Positions 47,927 to 56,137 of a stretch of DNA of 64,000 bases are shown piece by piece. The position numbers were made by a program, and so were the translations under genes. How positions within the stretch are numbered: the first letter of the stretch is position 1; each line of letters opens with the position of its first letter. The notes beneath the pieces are model-generated. The model was given only the letters and a program-made list of their open reading frames with translations, made no database searches and was not told the origin of the DNA. This DNA is from Actinomycetales bacterium (GTDB lineage Bacteria; Actinomycetota; Actinomycetes; Actinomycetales; Cellulomonadaceae). The stretch covers positions 124,001-188,000 of the forward strand of contig JAHLLI010000002.1 of assembly GCA_020444245.1 (NCBI GenBank), read 5' to 3'.

Positions 47927-48871
47927 GTGCCCGAGGGAACCGTCCGCTGGTTCGATGCCGACCGGGGGTTCGGTTTCATCGCCCTCGGGGAGGAGGCGGA
48001 GGACCTGTTCGTGCATGCTTCCGAGATCATCGGCGGCGACGCGACGAAGCTGCTCCGGGAGGGGCAGGTGGTCGAGTTCGAGATCGGGGACGGGGACCGC
48101 GGCCCGCAGGCTCGCCGGGTCCGGGTCACCGGTGACCAGGCCGCCGATGCTCCGGTAGGCGTGCTCGGCACGGTCGCCTGGTACGAGCCTGCCAAGGGGT
48201 ACGGCTTCGTCACGCCCGACGGCGGTGGTGCCGAGATCTTCGTGCACAGCTCGGCCATCGTGGGAGGCGGCGTGGTCTCGGAGGGGCAGCGGGTGGCGTT
48301 CCTCGTCGTCGACGGAGAGAAGGGCCCGCAGGCAGCCCACCTGCTGCCCTTGGGGGCCCAGGCCGCCCAGCAGGCGGTGGCGTCCGACGGAGCGGACGGC
48401 ACGGTCTCCTGGTACGACGGGGACAAGGGCTTCGGGTTCATCGTCCCCGACTCGGGCGGCCCCGACGTGTTCGTCCACGTCCGGGCGCTGGCCGGCGGGC
48501 TCACCGAGCTGCACGAGGGGGACCGGGTGACGTACGACGTCGCCGTGAGCGAGAAGGGCCCGCAGGCTCGCGACGTGCGCGTCGCGCACAGCTCGACACC
48601 TCGGGGCGCGGCCGCGGCGTCGACGACCCGTGGCCGGTCGGCACCCCGGGAGGCATCCGGCGTCCCGGCGCGCGGCGGCGAGGGTGTGGTCGCGCGCTAC
48701 GACGCGGAGCGGGGCTTCGGCTTCGTCACGCCGGACGCCGGGGGCGCGGACCTGTTCGTGCACGTGTCGGTCCTCAGGGGCGCCGAGGCGCTGCACCAGG
48801 GTGATCGGGTCCGGTACCAGGTGCGACAGAGCGATCGAGGGCCACAGGCAGACCGCGTCGAGCGGGTGTGA
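47927..48871 (+). CDS. Protein with four tandem cold-shock domains
   Basis: Four RNP1/RNP2 pairs: RGFGFI/LFVH, KGYGFV/IFVH, KGFGFI/VFVH, RGFGFV/LFVH. AAGGAG RBS 6 nt before GTG. Confidence 0.92.
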   Translation: MPEGTVRWFDADRGFGFIALGEEAEDLFVHASEIIGGDATKLLREGQVVEFEIGDGDRGPQARRVRVTGDQAADAPVGVLGTVAWYEPAKGYGFVTPDGGGAEIFVHSSAIVGGGVVSEGQRVAFLVVDGEKGPQAAHLLPLGAQAAQQAVASDGADGTVSWYDGDKGFGFIVPDSGGPDVFVHVRALAGGLTELHEGDRVTYDVAVSEKGPQARDVRVAHSSTPRGAAAASTTRGRSAPREASGVPARGGEGVVARYDAERGFGFVTPDAGGADLFVHVSVLRGAEALHQGDRVRYQVRQSDRGPQADRVERV

Positions 48872-48988
48872 GCGGGACGGCGGTCCGCCCACTGCACGGC
48901 GTACGCCACCGCGCACGAATCGGGCTGGTTGGCGGCCGACCGCATCGCGGATGGGCTCAGGGTGCCGGCGGCGCCTCGGCGGTGACCG

Positions 48989-51127
48989 TCAGCCCGCGCC
49001 CTCGGCGGCGAGGGTGTCCGTGAGCAGCCCGACCAGTGCCTCCAGCTGCACGTCCGTCGACGACGAGCCGTCCTGCTCCCCGGCGCCGTCCAGCGCCCGG
49101 GCGGCGAGCCCGGACTTGGCGTCGATCAGCTCGGCGATCTTCGCGTCGATGGTCTGCGCGGCGATGATCCGCCAGGCGGTGACGGGCTCGGCCTGGCCGA
49201 TCCGGTGGATCCGGTCGATGGCCTGGGTCTGCTCGGCGTCGGTCCAGGACAGCTCGGCCAGGACCATGTTCGAGGCGACCTGCAGGTTCAGCCCCACCCC
49301 CGCGGCCAGCAAGGAGCACACGGCGATCGACACGTCGGGGTCGTCGGTGAACGCGGCGATGTTCTTCTCGCGCGCCTTGGGCGTCTGGTCGCCGCGGATC
49401 GAGGCGTAGCGGAACCCGCGGTCGGCGAAGATCCGCTCGGCCTCGTCCATGACGTCGACGTGCTTGGCGAAGAACACCACCTTGCCGACGTTGCGGGCCA
49501 GCTGCGCGGCGTAGTCGGCAGCCAGACCCGCCTTGGCCTGGCCGATCCGGCGGACCATCGTGAACACGTTCTCGCCGCCGGCCTTCGAGCTCGAGTCCTT
49601 GAGCTCGGCCGCCGCCACGCGGCGCGCGAGCGCGAGGTCGATCCCGTCCACGACCCCGCCGTCGGCGCGCGCCTCCAGGGCGGCTCGATAGCGGCCGACC
49701 AGCCGTCGCGCGAGCGCGGCCTCGGCGGCGCGGATCGACCGACCGGCCGCACCGTCGAGCTCGACCGGCAGGTCCGCGACCCGGCGGGCGGGGATGTCGG
49801 CGACCACGTCGGACTTGCGGCGGCGCACGATGCCCATGTCGATCACGCTGGTCCGGGCGGCGGCGTAGAACCCCGGGTCGGCCGGGGTGAGGCCGGTGTC
49901 CTCGAGAGCGGTCATCAGCCGGCCCAGCGGCTTGGTGTCGTCGATCCACCCGAGGAACTGCCAGATCGCCCGGAAGTCCTCGATGTCGTTGATCAGCGGG
50001 GTGCCGGTGAGCGCCATCAGCAGCGGCCGGGCGGTGCGGGCCCGGATCTGCTCGGAGAGGGCGAGCACGTGCTGGGACCGCTGGGAGCGCTTGTTCTTGA
50101 TGAAGTGCGCCTCGTCGACGACCATGCCGCGGAAGCCGAGGCCGCCCAGCCAGCCGACGTGCCGGTCGAGCAGCTCGTAGTTCACGATCACGACGTCCGC
50201 GAACGCGTCGACCCGCTCGCCGTCGCCGTGGACCACCGTGGGCCGGCGCTGCGGCGTCCACATCCCGACCTCGTGCGCCCAGTTCGCCTTGACCACGTTG
50301 GGCACCACGACCAGCAGCGGGTAGGCGCCGGCCACCTGCGCGGCGAGCAGCGCCTGGGCGGTCTTGCCGAGCCCGGGCTCGTCGGCCAGCAGGAACGTGC
50401 GATGGCCGTGGGCCGTGGCCTCGACGACCCGGGCCTGGTGCGGCATCAGCTCCAGACCGTGCGGGGCCGACACGGGGCGTGGCTCGGGCAGCGCCATGCA
50501 GGAGGGCGCGCCGGCGTCGGCGTACTCGAACGACCGGAACAGCGGTTCGAGAAGCTCCCAGGCCGCCAGCCGCCGGGGCCGTGCCGCGACCCGCTCGGCC
50601 GCGGCCTCGAAGTCCGGGGCGAGGAACGGGTTCGCCAGCTGGCGTGAGATGACGGACCGGGGCACCACCTGCTTCTCGGCGCCCGGCGCCGGTGCGGCCG
50701 GTCCGGGCTCCTCGGGCGGCTCCAGGCCACCCGCGCGCATCACGGTCGCCTTGAAGTCGCGCGCCGCGTCGGAGACCCGGGCGTCCTCCGCGAGCAGCTC
50801 GAGCAGCGAGGTGTCCCGGGCAGCGATCTTGGCCAGCAGCGTCGCCACGCCGTCGAGTCGTTTGAGCTCCTGCGCCCGCTGCGCCTCGGTCAGGGCGCCA
50901 TCGGCCCTCACCCTGGCCCGCTCCTCGCGCACGAGCAGCGCCACGACCTGGAACTTCGTCCGTACCGCCGGACGCGTCGGAGGTCGCCGCACGGCGCTGT
51001 CGACCTCACGGGCGACCCCCGCGAGCACCGGGATCATCCCCTCCTCGTCGGGGCGCGGGGCGCGGCGACGCTGGGAGGAGGCGCCGCGGCGGGCGCCGCC
51101 CGACGGGCGTCGGACTGGTCGTGCCAC
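48989..51127 (-). CDS. SNF2-family DEAD/DEAH helicase
   Basis: ADEPGLGKTAQALLA (Walker A), VVDEAHFIKN (DEAH), TGTPLIND, IDRIHRIGQAEPV. GTG start with a GGAGGA RBS. Confidence 0.93.
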   Translation of the reverse strand: MARPVRRPSGGARRGASSQRRRAPRPDEEGMIPVLAGVAREVDSAVRRPPTRPAVRTKFQVVALLVREERARVRADGALTEAQRAQELKRLDGVATLLAKIAARDTSLLELLAEDARVSDAARDFKATVMRAGGLEPPEEPGPAAPAPGAEKQVVPRSVISRQLANPFLAPDFEAAAERVAARPRRLAAWELLEPLFRSFEYADAGAPSCMALPEPRPVSAPHGLELMPHQARVVEATAHGHRTFLLADEPGLGKTAQALLAAQVAGAYPLLVVVPNVVKANWAHEVGMWTPQRRPTVVHGDGERVDAFADVVIVNYELLDRHVGWLGGLGFRGMVVDEAHFIKNKRSQRSQHVLALSEQIRARTARPLLMALTGTPLINDIEDFRAIWQFLGWIDDTKPLGRLMTALEDTGLTPADPGFYAAARTSVIDMGIVRRRKSDVVADIPARRVADLPVELDGAAGRSIRAAEAALARRLVGRYRAALEARADGGVVDGIDLALARRVAAAELKDSSSKAGGENVFTMVRRIGQAKAGLAADYAAQLARNVGKVVFFAKHVDVMDEAERIFADRGFRYASIRGDQTPKAREKNIAAFTDDPDVSIAVCSLLAAGVGLNLQVASNMVLAELSWTDAEQTQAIDRIHRIGQAEPVTAWRIIAAQTIDAKIAELIDAKSGLAARALDGAGEQDGSSSTDVQLEALVGLLTDTLAAEGAG

Positions 51128-51317
51128 ATCTCCTCCTTCGCGCGAGCCGCGCAGCGGCTCTGCCTGCGGCGCCCGCCCGCCCGCGCTCACGCCGATGGTG
51201 GCACGTCGCCGGGCATCTTGGTGAATCGCCGAGGGGGGCGACCGCACGACGGGGCCGGCGCCGCGGGGCTGCGAAGGTCACGGTCTCGCAACGAGGGTTG
51301 ACGCGGCCCGCACGCAC

Positions 51318-51355
51318 GAGAGAGCGTTCTCTCACTCCCGAGAGAACGCTCTCTC
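51318..51355. promoter_or_regulatory. Two LacI-type operator sites upstream of the binding-protein gene
   Basis: GAGAGAGCGTTCTCTC (51318-51333) and GAGAGAACGCTCTCTC (51340-51355); exact reverse complements, 22 bp start-to-start. Confidence 0.75.
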
Positions 51356-51474
51356 GGCTCGGTCCGAGCGTCGCCCGATGGCGCGCTCGGCCGCGTACAG
51401 ACGCCCTCGAGAGAACCCTCGAGAAGGCGAACAGGTCGGGCGGACGTGCCGCCTGGATGACGAAGGAGTCAGAC

Positions 51475-52791
51475 GTGGGCAGAAGGAACAGGTCGTGGCT
51501 GGCGGTCGGCGTCGGCACCTTGGGCCTCGCGCTGGTCGCGAGCGGCTGCAGCAGCAGCAGCTCCGACGCCGGCGCGGGTGACGGGACGAGCAGCGAAGGC
51601 GGCGGCAGCGGCGAGAAGATCACGCTCACCGTCGCGACGTTCAACGAGTTCGGGTACGAGGGGCTGATCGACGAGTACATGCAGCTCAACCCGAACATCA
51701 CCGTCGAGCAGAAGAAGGCCGCGACCTCCAACGAGGCCCGCGACAACCTGAACACGCGTCTGGCCGCCGGTTCCGGTCTGTCGGACATCGAGGCGATCGA
51801 GGTCGACTGGCTGCCCGAGCTCATGCAGTACTCGGACAAGTTCGTGGACCTGAGCTCCCCCGACGTCGAGGGCCGCTGGCTCGACTGGAAGACGGCGCAG
51901 GCCACCACGCCCGACGGCATGCTGATGGGCTACGGCACCGACATCGGCCCGGAGGCCGTGTGCTACCGGTCCGACCTGTTCGCCGCCGCCGGCCTGCCGA
52001 CCGACCGCGACGAGGTCGCGACGATGCTCGGCGACACCTGGGACTCCTACTTCGCCGCGGGCAAGGAGTTCATGGCGAAGTCCGACGTGCCGTGGTTCGA
52101 CTCGCCCGGTGCGATCTACCAGGCCATGATCAACCAGGTCCAGAACGCCTACGAGAACAACGACGGCACCCCGATCCCGCTGGCCGACAACACCGAGGCG
52201 CGCAAGGTCTACGACAGCGTGCTGCAGGCGTCGGTGACCGACGGGCTCTCCGCGCCGCTGTCGCAGTGGAGCGAGGACTGGACCAACGCCTTCCAGAACG
52301 ACGGCTTCGCGACGATGCTCTGCCCGGGCTGGATGCTCGGTGTCATCGAGGGCAACGCCGCCGGCGTCACCGGCTGGGACATCGCTGACGTCTTCCCCGG
52401 CGGCGGCGGCAACTGGGGCGGCTCCTTCCTGACCGTCCCGACCCAGTCCGCGCACCCCGACGAGGCCAAGGCGCTCGCCGCCTGGCTGACCGCGCCCGAG
52501 CAGCAGATCAAGGCGTTCAAGGACAAGGGCACGTTCCCGAGCCAGGTCGACGCGCTGTCCAGCCCCGACCTGCTGAGCGTGACCAACCCGTTCTTCAACG
52601 ACGCCCCGACCGGCCAGATCCTGGCCAACCGCGCCGCCGCCGTCACGGTGGCGCCGTTCAAGGGCCCGAACTACTTCGCGATCAACACCCTGGTCCAGGA
52701 CGCCATCACCCGCGTCGCGGTGGACCAGACCGACGACGCGAACAGCTCGTGGGACAAGGCCCTGACCGGCTTCCAGGAGCTCGGTCTGTGA
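51475..52791 (+). CDS. Sugar-binding lipoprotein (ABC importer)
   Basis: Lipobox LVASGCSS; ITLTVATFNEFGYEGLIDEYMQLNPNITVEQ...; AAGGAG RBS 7 nt upstream of GTG. Confidence 0.92.
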   Translation: MGRRNRSWLAVGVGTLGLALVASGCSSSSSDAGAGDGTSSEGGGSGEKITLTVATFNEFGYEGLIDEYMQLNPNITVEQKKAATSNEARDNLNTRLAAGSGLSDIEAIEVDWLPELMQYSDKFVDLSSPDVEGRWLDWKTAQATTPDGMLMGYGTDIGPEAVCYRSDLFAAAGLPTDRDEVATMLGDTWDSYFAAGKEFMAKSDVPWFDSPGAIYQAMINQVQNAYENNDGTPIPLADNTEARKVYDSVLQASVTDGLSAPLSQWSEDWTNAFQNDGFATMLCPGWMLGVIEGNAAGVTGWDIADVFPGGGGNWGGSFLTVPTQSAHPDEAKALAAWLTAPEQQIKAFKDKGTFPSQVDALSSPDLLSVTNPFFNDAPTGQILANRAAAVTVAPFKGPNYFAINTLVQDAITRVAVDQTDDANSSWDKALTGFQELGL

Positions 52792-52805
52792 TCTGAGGTC
52801 GACGT

Positions 52806-52837
52806 GAGGGGCCGGGGGCGAGAGCTCCCGGCCCCTC
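52806..52837 (+). other. Intercistronic hairpin between binding-protein and permease genes
   Basis: GAGGGGCCGGG-ggcgagagct-CCCGGCCCCTC: perfect 11-bp stem in the 76-nt gap. Confidence 0.6.
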
Positions 52838-52867
52838 CGGACCGCGGCACTGTCGCAAAGGAGCGTC

Positions 52868-53869
52868 ATGGCAACCAGCGCATCGACCCAGCACGTGGCC
52901 CGTGGCGCCTCGGGGGCCGGAGCCCCCGTGGGCGGGGGGCGGCGACAGCCGCGTCCGAGGGCCGGCAAGCTCGACATGAAGCTGTCGCCCTACCTGTTCA
53001 TCTCCCCGTTCTTCATCCTCTTCTTCATCGTGGGCCTGTTCCCGCTGGCCTACACCGCGTTCGTCTCCCTGCACGACTGGGGCCTGATCGCGGGACAGGG
53101 CGACTTCGTCGGTCTGCAGAACTACCTCGACGTGCTGACCCAGCCGCGGTTCCTCACCGCGCTGCGCAACACGTTCAGCATCTTCCTGCTGTCCTCGGTC
53201 CCGCAGGTGATCGCCGCGATCGCGATCGCAGCGGTGCTGGACCAGAACATCCGGGCCAAGACCTTCTGGCGGATGGGTGTGCTGCTGCCCTACGTGGTCG
53301 CGCCGGTCGCGGTCTCGCTGATCTTCTCCAAGATCTTCGCCGACCAGTCCGGGCTGATCAACGAGCTGCTCGGCAACATCGGGATCGAGCCGATCCGCTG
53401 GCACGCCGACCCGCTGTCCAGCCACGTCGCGATCGCCACGATGGTCAACTTCCGCTGGACGGGCTACAACACCCTGATCTTCCTGGCCGCGATGCAGGCC
53501 ATCCCGCGCGACGTCTACGAGGCCGCGATCATCGACGGTGCCGGCCGCGCCCGGACCTTCTTCTCCGTGACGATCCCCATGCTGCGGCCCACGGTCATCT
53601 TCGTCATCGTCACCTCGACCATCGGCGGCCTGCAGATCTTCGACGAGCCCCGGCTGTTCGACCAGCTGGGCCAGGGCGGCGCCGACCGACAATGGATGAC
53701 CTTGACGATGTACCTCTACGAGCTGGGATGGGGGCCGCAGAAGAGCTTCGGCCGGGCCTCGGCGGTCGCCTGGATCCTCTTCCTGATCATCGTGATCGTC
53801 GGCGTCATCAACTTCAGCATCACGCGGCGCATCGCAGCGGCCGGGCCGACCAAGGGTGGGAAGCGCTGA
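52868..53869 (+). CDS. Sugar ABC transporter permease (MalF-like)
   Basis: SPYLFISPFFILFFIVGLFPLAYTAFVSLHDW; VYEAAIIDGAGRARTFFSVTIPMLRP (EAA loop). Confidence 0.93.
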   Translation: MATSASTQHVARGASGAGAPVGGGRRQPRPRAGKLDMKLSPYLFISPFFILFFIVGLFPLAYTAFVSLHDWGLIAGQGDFVGLQNYLDVLTQPRFLTALRNTFSIFLLSSVPQVIAAIAIAAVLDQNIRAKTFWRMGVLLPYVVAPVAVSLIFSKIFADQSGLINELLGNIGIEPIRWHADPLSSHVAIATMVNFRWTGYNTLIFLAAMQAIPRDVYEAAIIDGAGRARTFFSVTIPMLRPTVIFVIVTSTIGGLQIFDEPRLFDQLGQGGADRQWMTLTMYLYELGWGPQKSFGRASAVAWILFLIIVIVGVINFSITRRIAAAGPTKGGKR

Positions 53870-54798
53870 TGAGCACCGTCAAGAAGCAGACCTCCCTTCC
53901 GGCGATCCAGCAGACGGCGGGCCGTGGAGCCGCCCGGTCGGCTGCCCGCCGGCGTGGCAGCGCGGGATACGGAGCCGAGCGACGTCCCCGTTGGGTCACC
54001 TACACGATCCTCGGCCTGGTCCTGGCGGTGTCGGCGTACCCGATCTACTTCGCTGTGCTGCTCGCGTCCTCGGACGCCGTGACCATCGCTCAGAACCCCA
54101 TCCCGTCGCTGATCCCCGGGCCCGACCTGTTCGCCAACCTCAACCGGGTGCTGAACTCGGACATCCAGTTCTGGACGGCGTTCGCCAACTCCCTGATCAT
54201 CGCGACGATCACGGCCCTGTCCGTGGTGGTGTTCTCGACCCTGGCCGGGTTCTCGTTCTCCAAGCTCAACTTCCGCGGCCGGGGCCCGCTGCTGGTCTTC
54301 GTCATCGCGACGATGGCGGTTCCCACCCAGCTCGGTGTGGTGCCGCTGTTCATCCTGATGTCCCGGCTCGGTTGGGTGGGCCAGCTCCAGGCGGTCATCG
54401 TCCCGGGCATGGTCACGGCCTTCGGGGTGTTCTGGATGACCCAGTACCTGGAGAGCGCCCTGCCGTTCGAGCTCGTCGAGGCTGCCCGCATCGACGGCTG
54501 CTCGCTGATCCGCGCGTTCTGGCACGTCGCGCTGCCGGCGGCGCGCCCCGCCGCGACCATGCTCGGCCTGTTCACCTTCGTGGCCTCGTGGACGAACTTC
54601 TTCTGGCCGTTCATCGTCCTGGGGTCCAGCAACCCGACGCTCCCGGTGGCCGTCCAGCTGCTGCAGGCGTCGTACTTCAAGGACTACTCGCTGATCATGG
54701 CCGGCGTCGTGGCCGCCACCATCCCGCTCGTCGTCCTGTTCGTGTTCGCCGGCCGCCAGCTGGTCTCCGGGATCATGCAGGGCGCGGTGAAGGGCTAG
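53869..54798 (+). CDS. Sugar ABC transporter permease (MalG-like)
   Basis: SAYPIYFAVLLASS...; ELVEAARIDGCSLIRAFWHVALPAARPA (EAA loop); overlaps the upstream stop. Confidence 0.93.
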   Translation: MSTVKKQTSLPAIQQTAGRGAARSAARRRGSAGYGAERRPRWVTYTILGLVLAVSAYPIYFAVLLASSDAVTIAQNPIPSLIPGPDLFANLNRVLNSDIQFWTAFANSLIIATITALSVVVFSTLAGFSFSKLNFRGRGPLLVFVIATMAVPTQLGVVPLFILMSRLGWVGQLQAVIVPGMVTAFGVFWMTQYLESALPFELVEAARIDGCSLIRAFWHVALPAARPAATMLGLFTFVASWTNFFWPFIVLGSSNPTLPVAVQLLQASYFKDYSLIMAGVVAATIPLVVLFVFAGRQLVSGIMQGAVKG

Positions 54799-54828
54799 GT
54801 GTCCTCCGGCGCGGCCTGCGACCCCGCC

Positions 54829-55884
54829 TCAGGCCGACTCGCGCACGACGAGCTCGACCGGCAGCACGAGGTGGGGGTCGGAGGCCGGCCCGGGCAGCCC
54901 CGGCAGGGGCGGCAGCTCCAGGTCGGGCCTGGCGCGTGCCATGAGGAGGCGCACCATGGCCCGGCCCTGGAGCACGGTCTGCTGGCGGACGGTGGTCAAG
55001 GGCGGGAAGGCCGACGCGGCGACCTGGATGTCGTCGAACCCGACGACGGCGACGTCCTCCGGGACCCGGCGCCCGGCCTGGTGGAGCGCCTGGAACGCGC
55101 CGAGGGCCATGAGGTCCGAGGCCGCGAACAGGCCGTCGACGTCCGGTGCGTCGGCCAGGAGCCGCCGCGCGGCCTCCATGCCGGACTGCTGGGTGAACTC
55201 GCCGTGCACCACGAGATCCGGGCGGAAGGCCTCGCCGAGCTCGGACCTGAAGCCCTCGAGCCGGTCGATGCCCGCGGACATGTCCTGGGGGCCGGTGATC
55301 GTGCCGATCCGTCGGCGGCCGATCTCGACCAGCCGGCGCGCCGCCAGGCGGCCTCCGGTCACGTTGTCGTTGTCCACGTAGGCGACGCCGAGGCTCTCGT
55401 CGAACGGGCGACCGCCGATCACGACAGGGATGCCTGCCTGGATCAGGGCGCCCGGCAGCGGGTCGTAGGTCTCGTGCTGGGAGATCAGCAGGACGCCGTC
55501 GACGGCCCCGGAGCGCACGTACCGCTCGGCCCGGTCGAGCTCGTCCGGGTCCTGCGGCATGAAGAGCACCAGCTGCATCCCGGCAGCGCTCGCCTCCAGC
55601 GTCGACCCGCGGACGATGCGGCTGAAGAACGGATCGCCGAACACCCGCGCGTCGGACTCCGAGGCGACCAGGGCCAGCGTGTCGGTGCGCTTGCTCACCA
55701 GGGCTCGCGCGCTGAGGTTCGGCTGGTACCCGAGCTCGCGAACCGCCTGGTCGACGCGGGCCGCGATGGCCGCGTCGACCGTGGGCGTGCCGTTGACCAC
55801 GCGCGACACCGTGGCCCGCGACACGCCCGCACGTGCGGCGACGTCCTCCAGGCTGGGGCGCTTGGGACGTGCCGACGCGGGCAT
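54829..55884 (-). CDS. LacI-family transcriptional regulator
   Basis: PSLEDVAARAGVSRATVSRVVNGTPTVDAAIAARVDQAVRELGYQPNLSARAL: LacI HTH and hinge. Confidence 0.96.
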   Translation of the reverse strand: MPASARPKRPSLEDVAARAGVSRATVSRVVNGTPTVDAAIAARVDQAVRELGYQPNLSARALVSKRTDTLALVASESDARVFGDPFFSRIVRGSTLEASAAGMQLVLFMPQDPDELDRAERYVRSGAVDGVLLISQHETYDPLPGALIQAGIPVVIGGRPFDESLGVAYVDNDNVTGGRLAARRLVEIGRRRIGTITGPQDMSAGIDRLEGFRSELGEAFRPDLVVHGEFTQQSGMEAARRLLADAPDVDGLFAASDLMALGAFQALHQAGRRVPEDVAVVGFDDIQVAASAFPPLTTVRQQTVLQGRAMVRLLMARARPDLELPPLPGLPGPASDPHLVLPVELVVRESA

Positions 55885-56042
55885 GACGGACCTCTCTGGG
55901 CGGCTGGGCCGTGCAGCCCGGCGCCCATGCTAGATCACTCGACCCGGCGGCCTCGGGCGCAGGGGCCCGGGCATCCGGGCGATCTGCGGCGGCGGCGCGC
56001 TGCGGTGTGCGTCGTTGCCCAGCCGGTCTGGGCCGTGCCAGG

Positions 56043-56062
56043 ATGAGAGAGCGCTCTCTCAT
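56043..56062. promoter_or_regulatory. LacI-type operator, perfect 20-bp palindrome
   Basis: ATGAGAGAGCGCTCTCTCAT, between the divergent lacI-type gene and the 1153-aa CDS. Confidence 0.8.
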
Positions 56063-56137
56063 GTCTCCCGACCCGCGCCGGGCCGCAGGCCGTGCCAGGG
56101 CGCACCGTCGCGCCGATGACGCCCGAGGAGAACGCCC

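Noticed and set aside
51318-51355. Inverted repeat considered as a rho-independent terminator
   Set aside because: Lies between divergent starts (helicase and binding protein), has no T-run, and the same word recurs at two other promoters, so operator function is more likely.
51404-51426. Short tandem repeat CCCTCGAGAGA/CCCTCGAGAAG upstream of the binding protein
   Set aside because: Only two imperfect 12-nt units lacking the GCGCTC core; probably not an additional LacI site.
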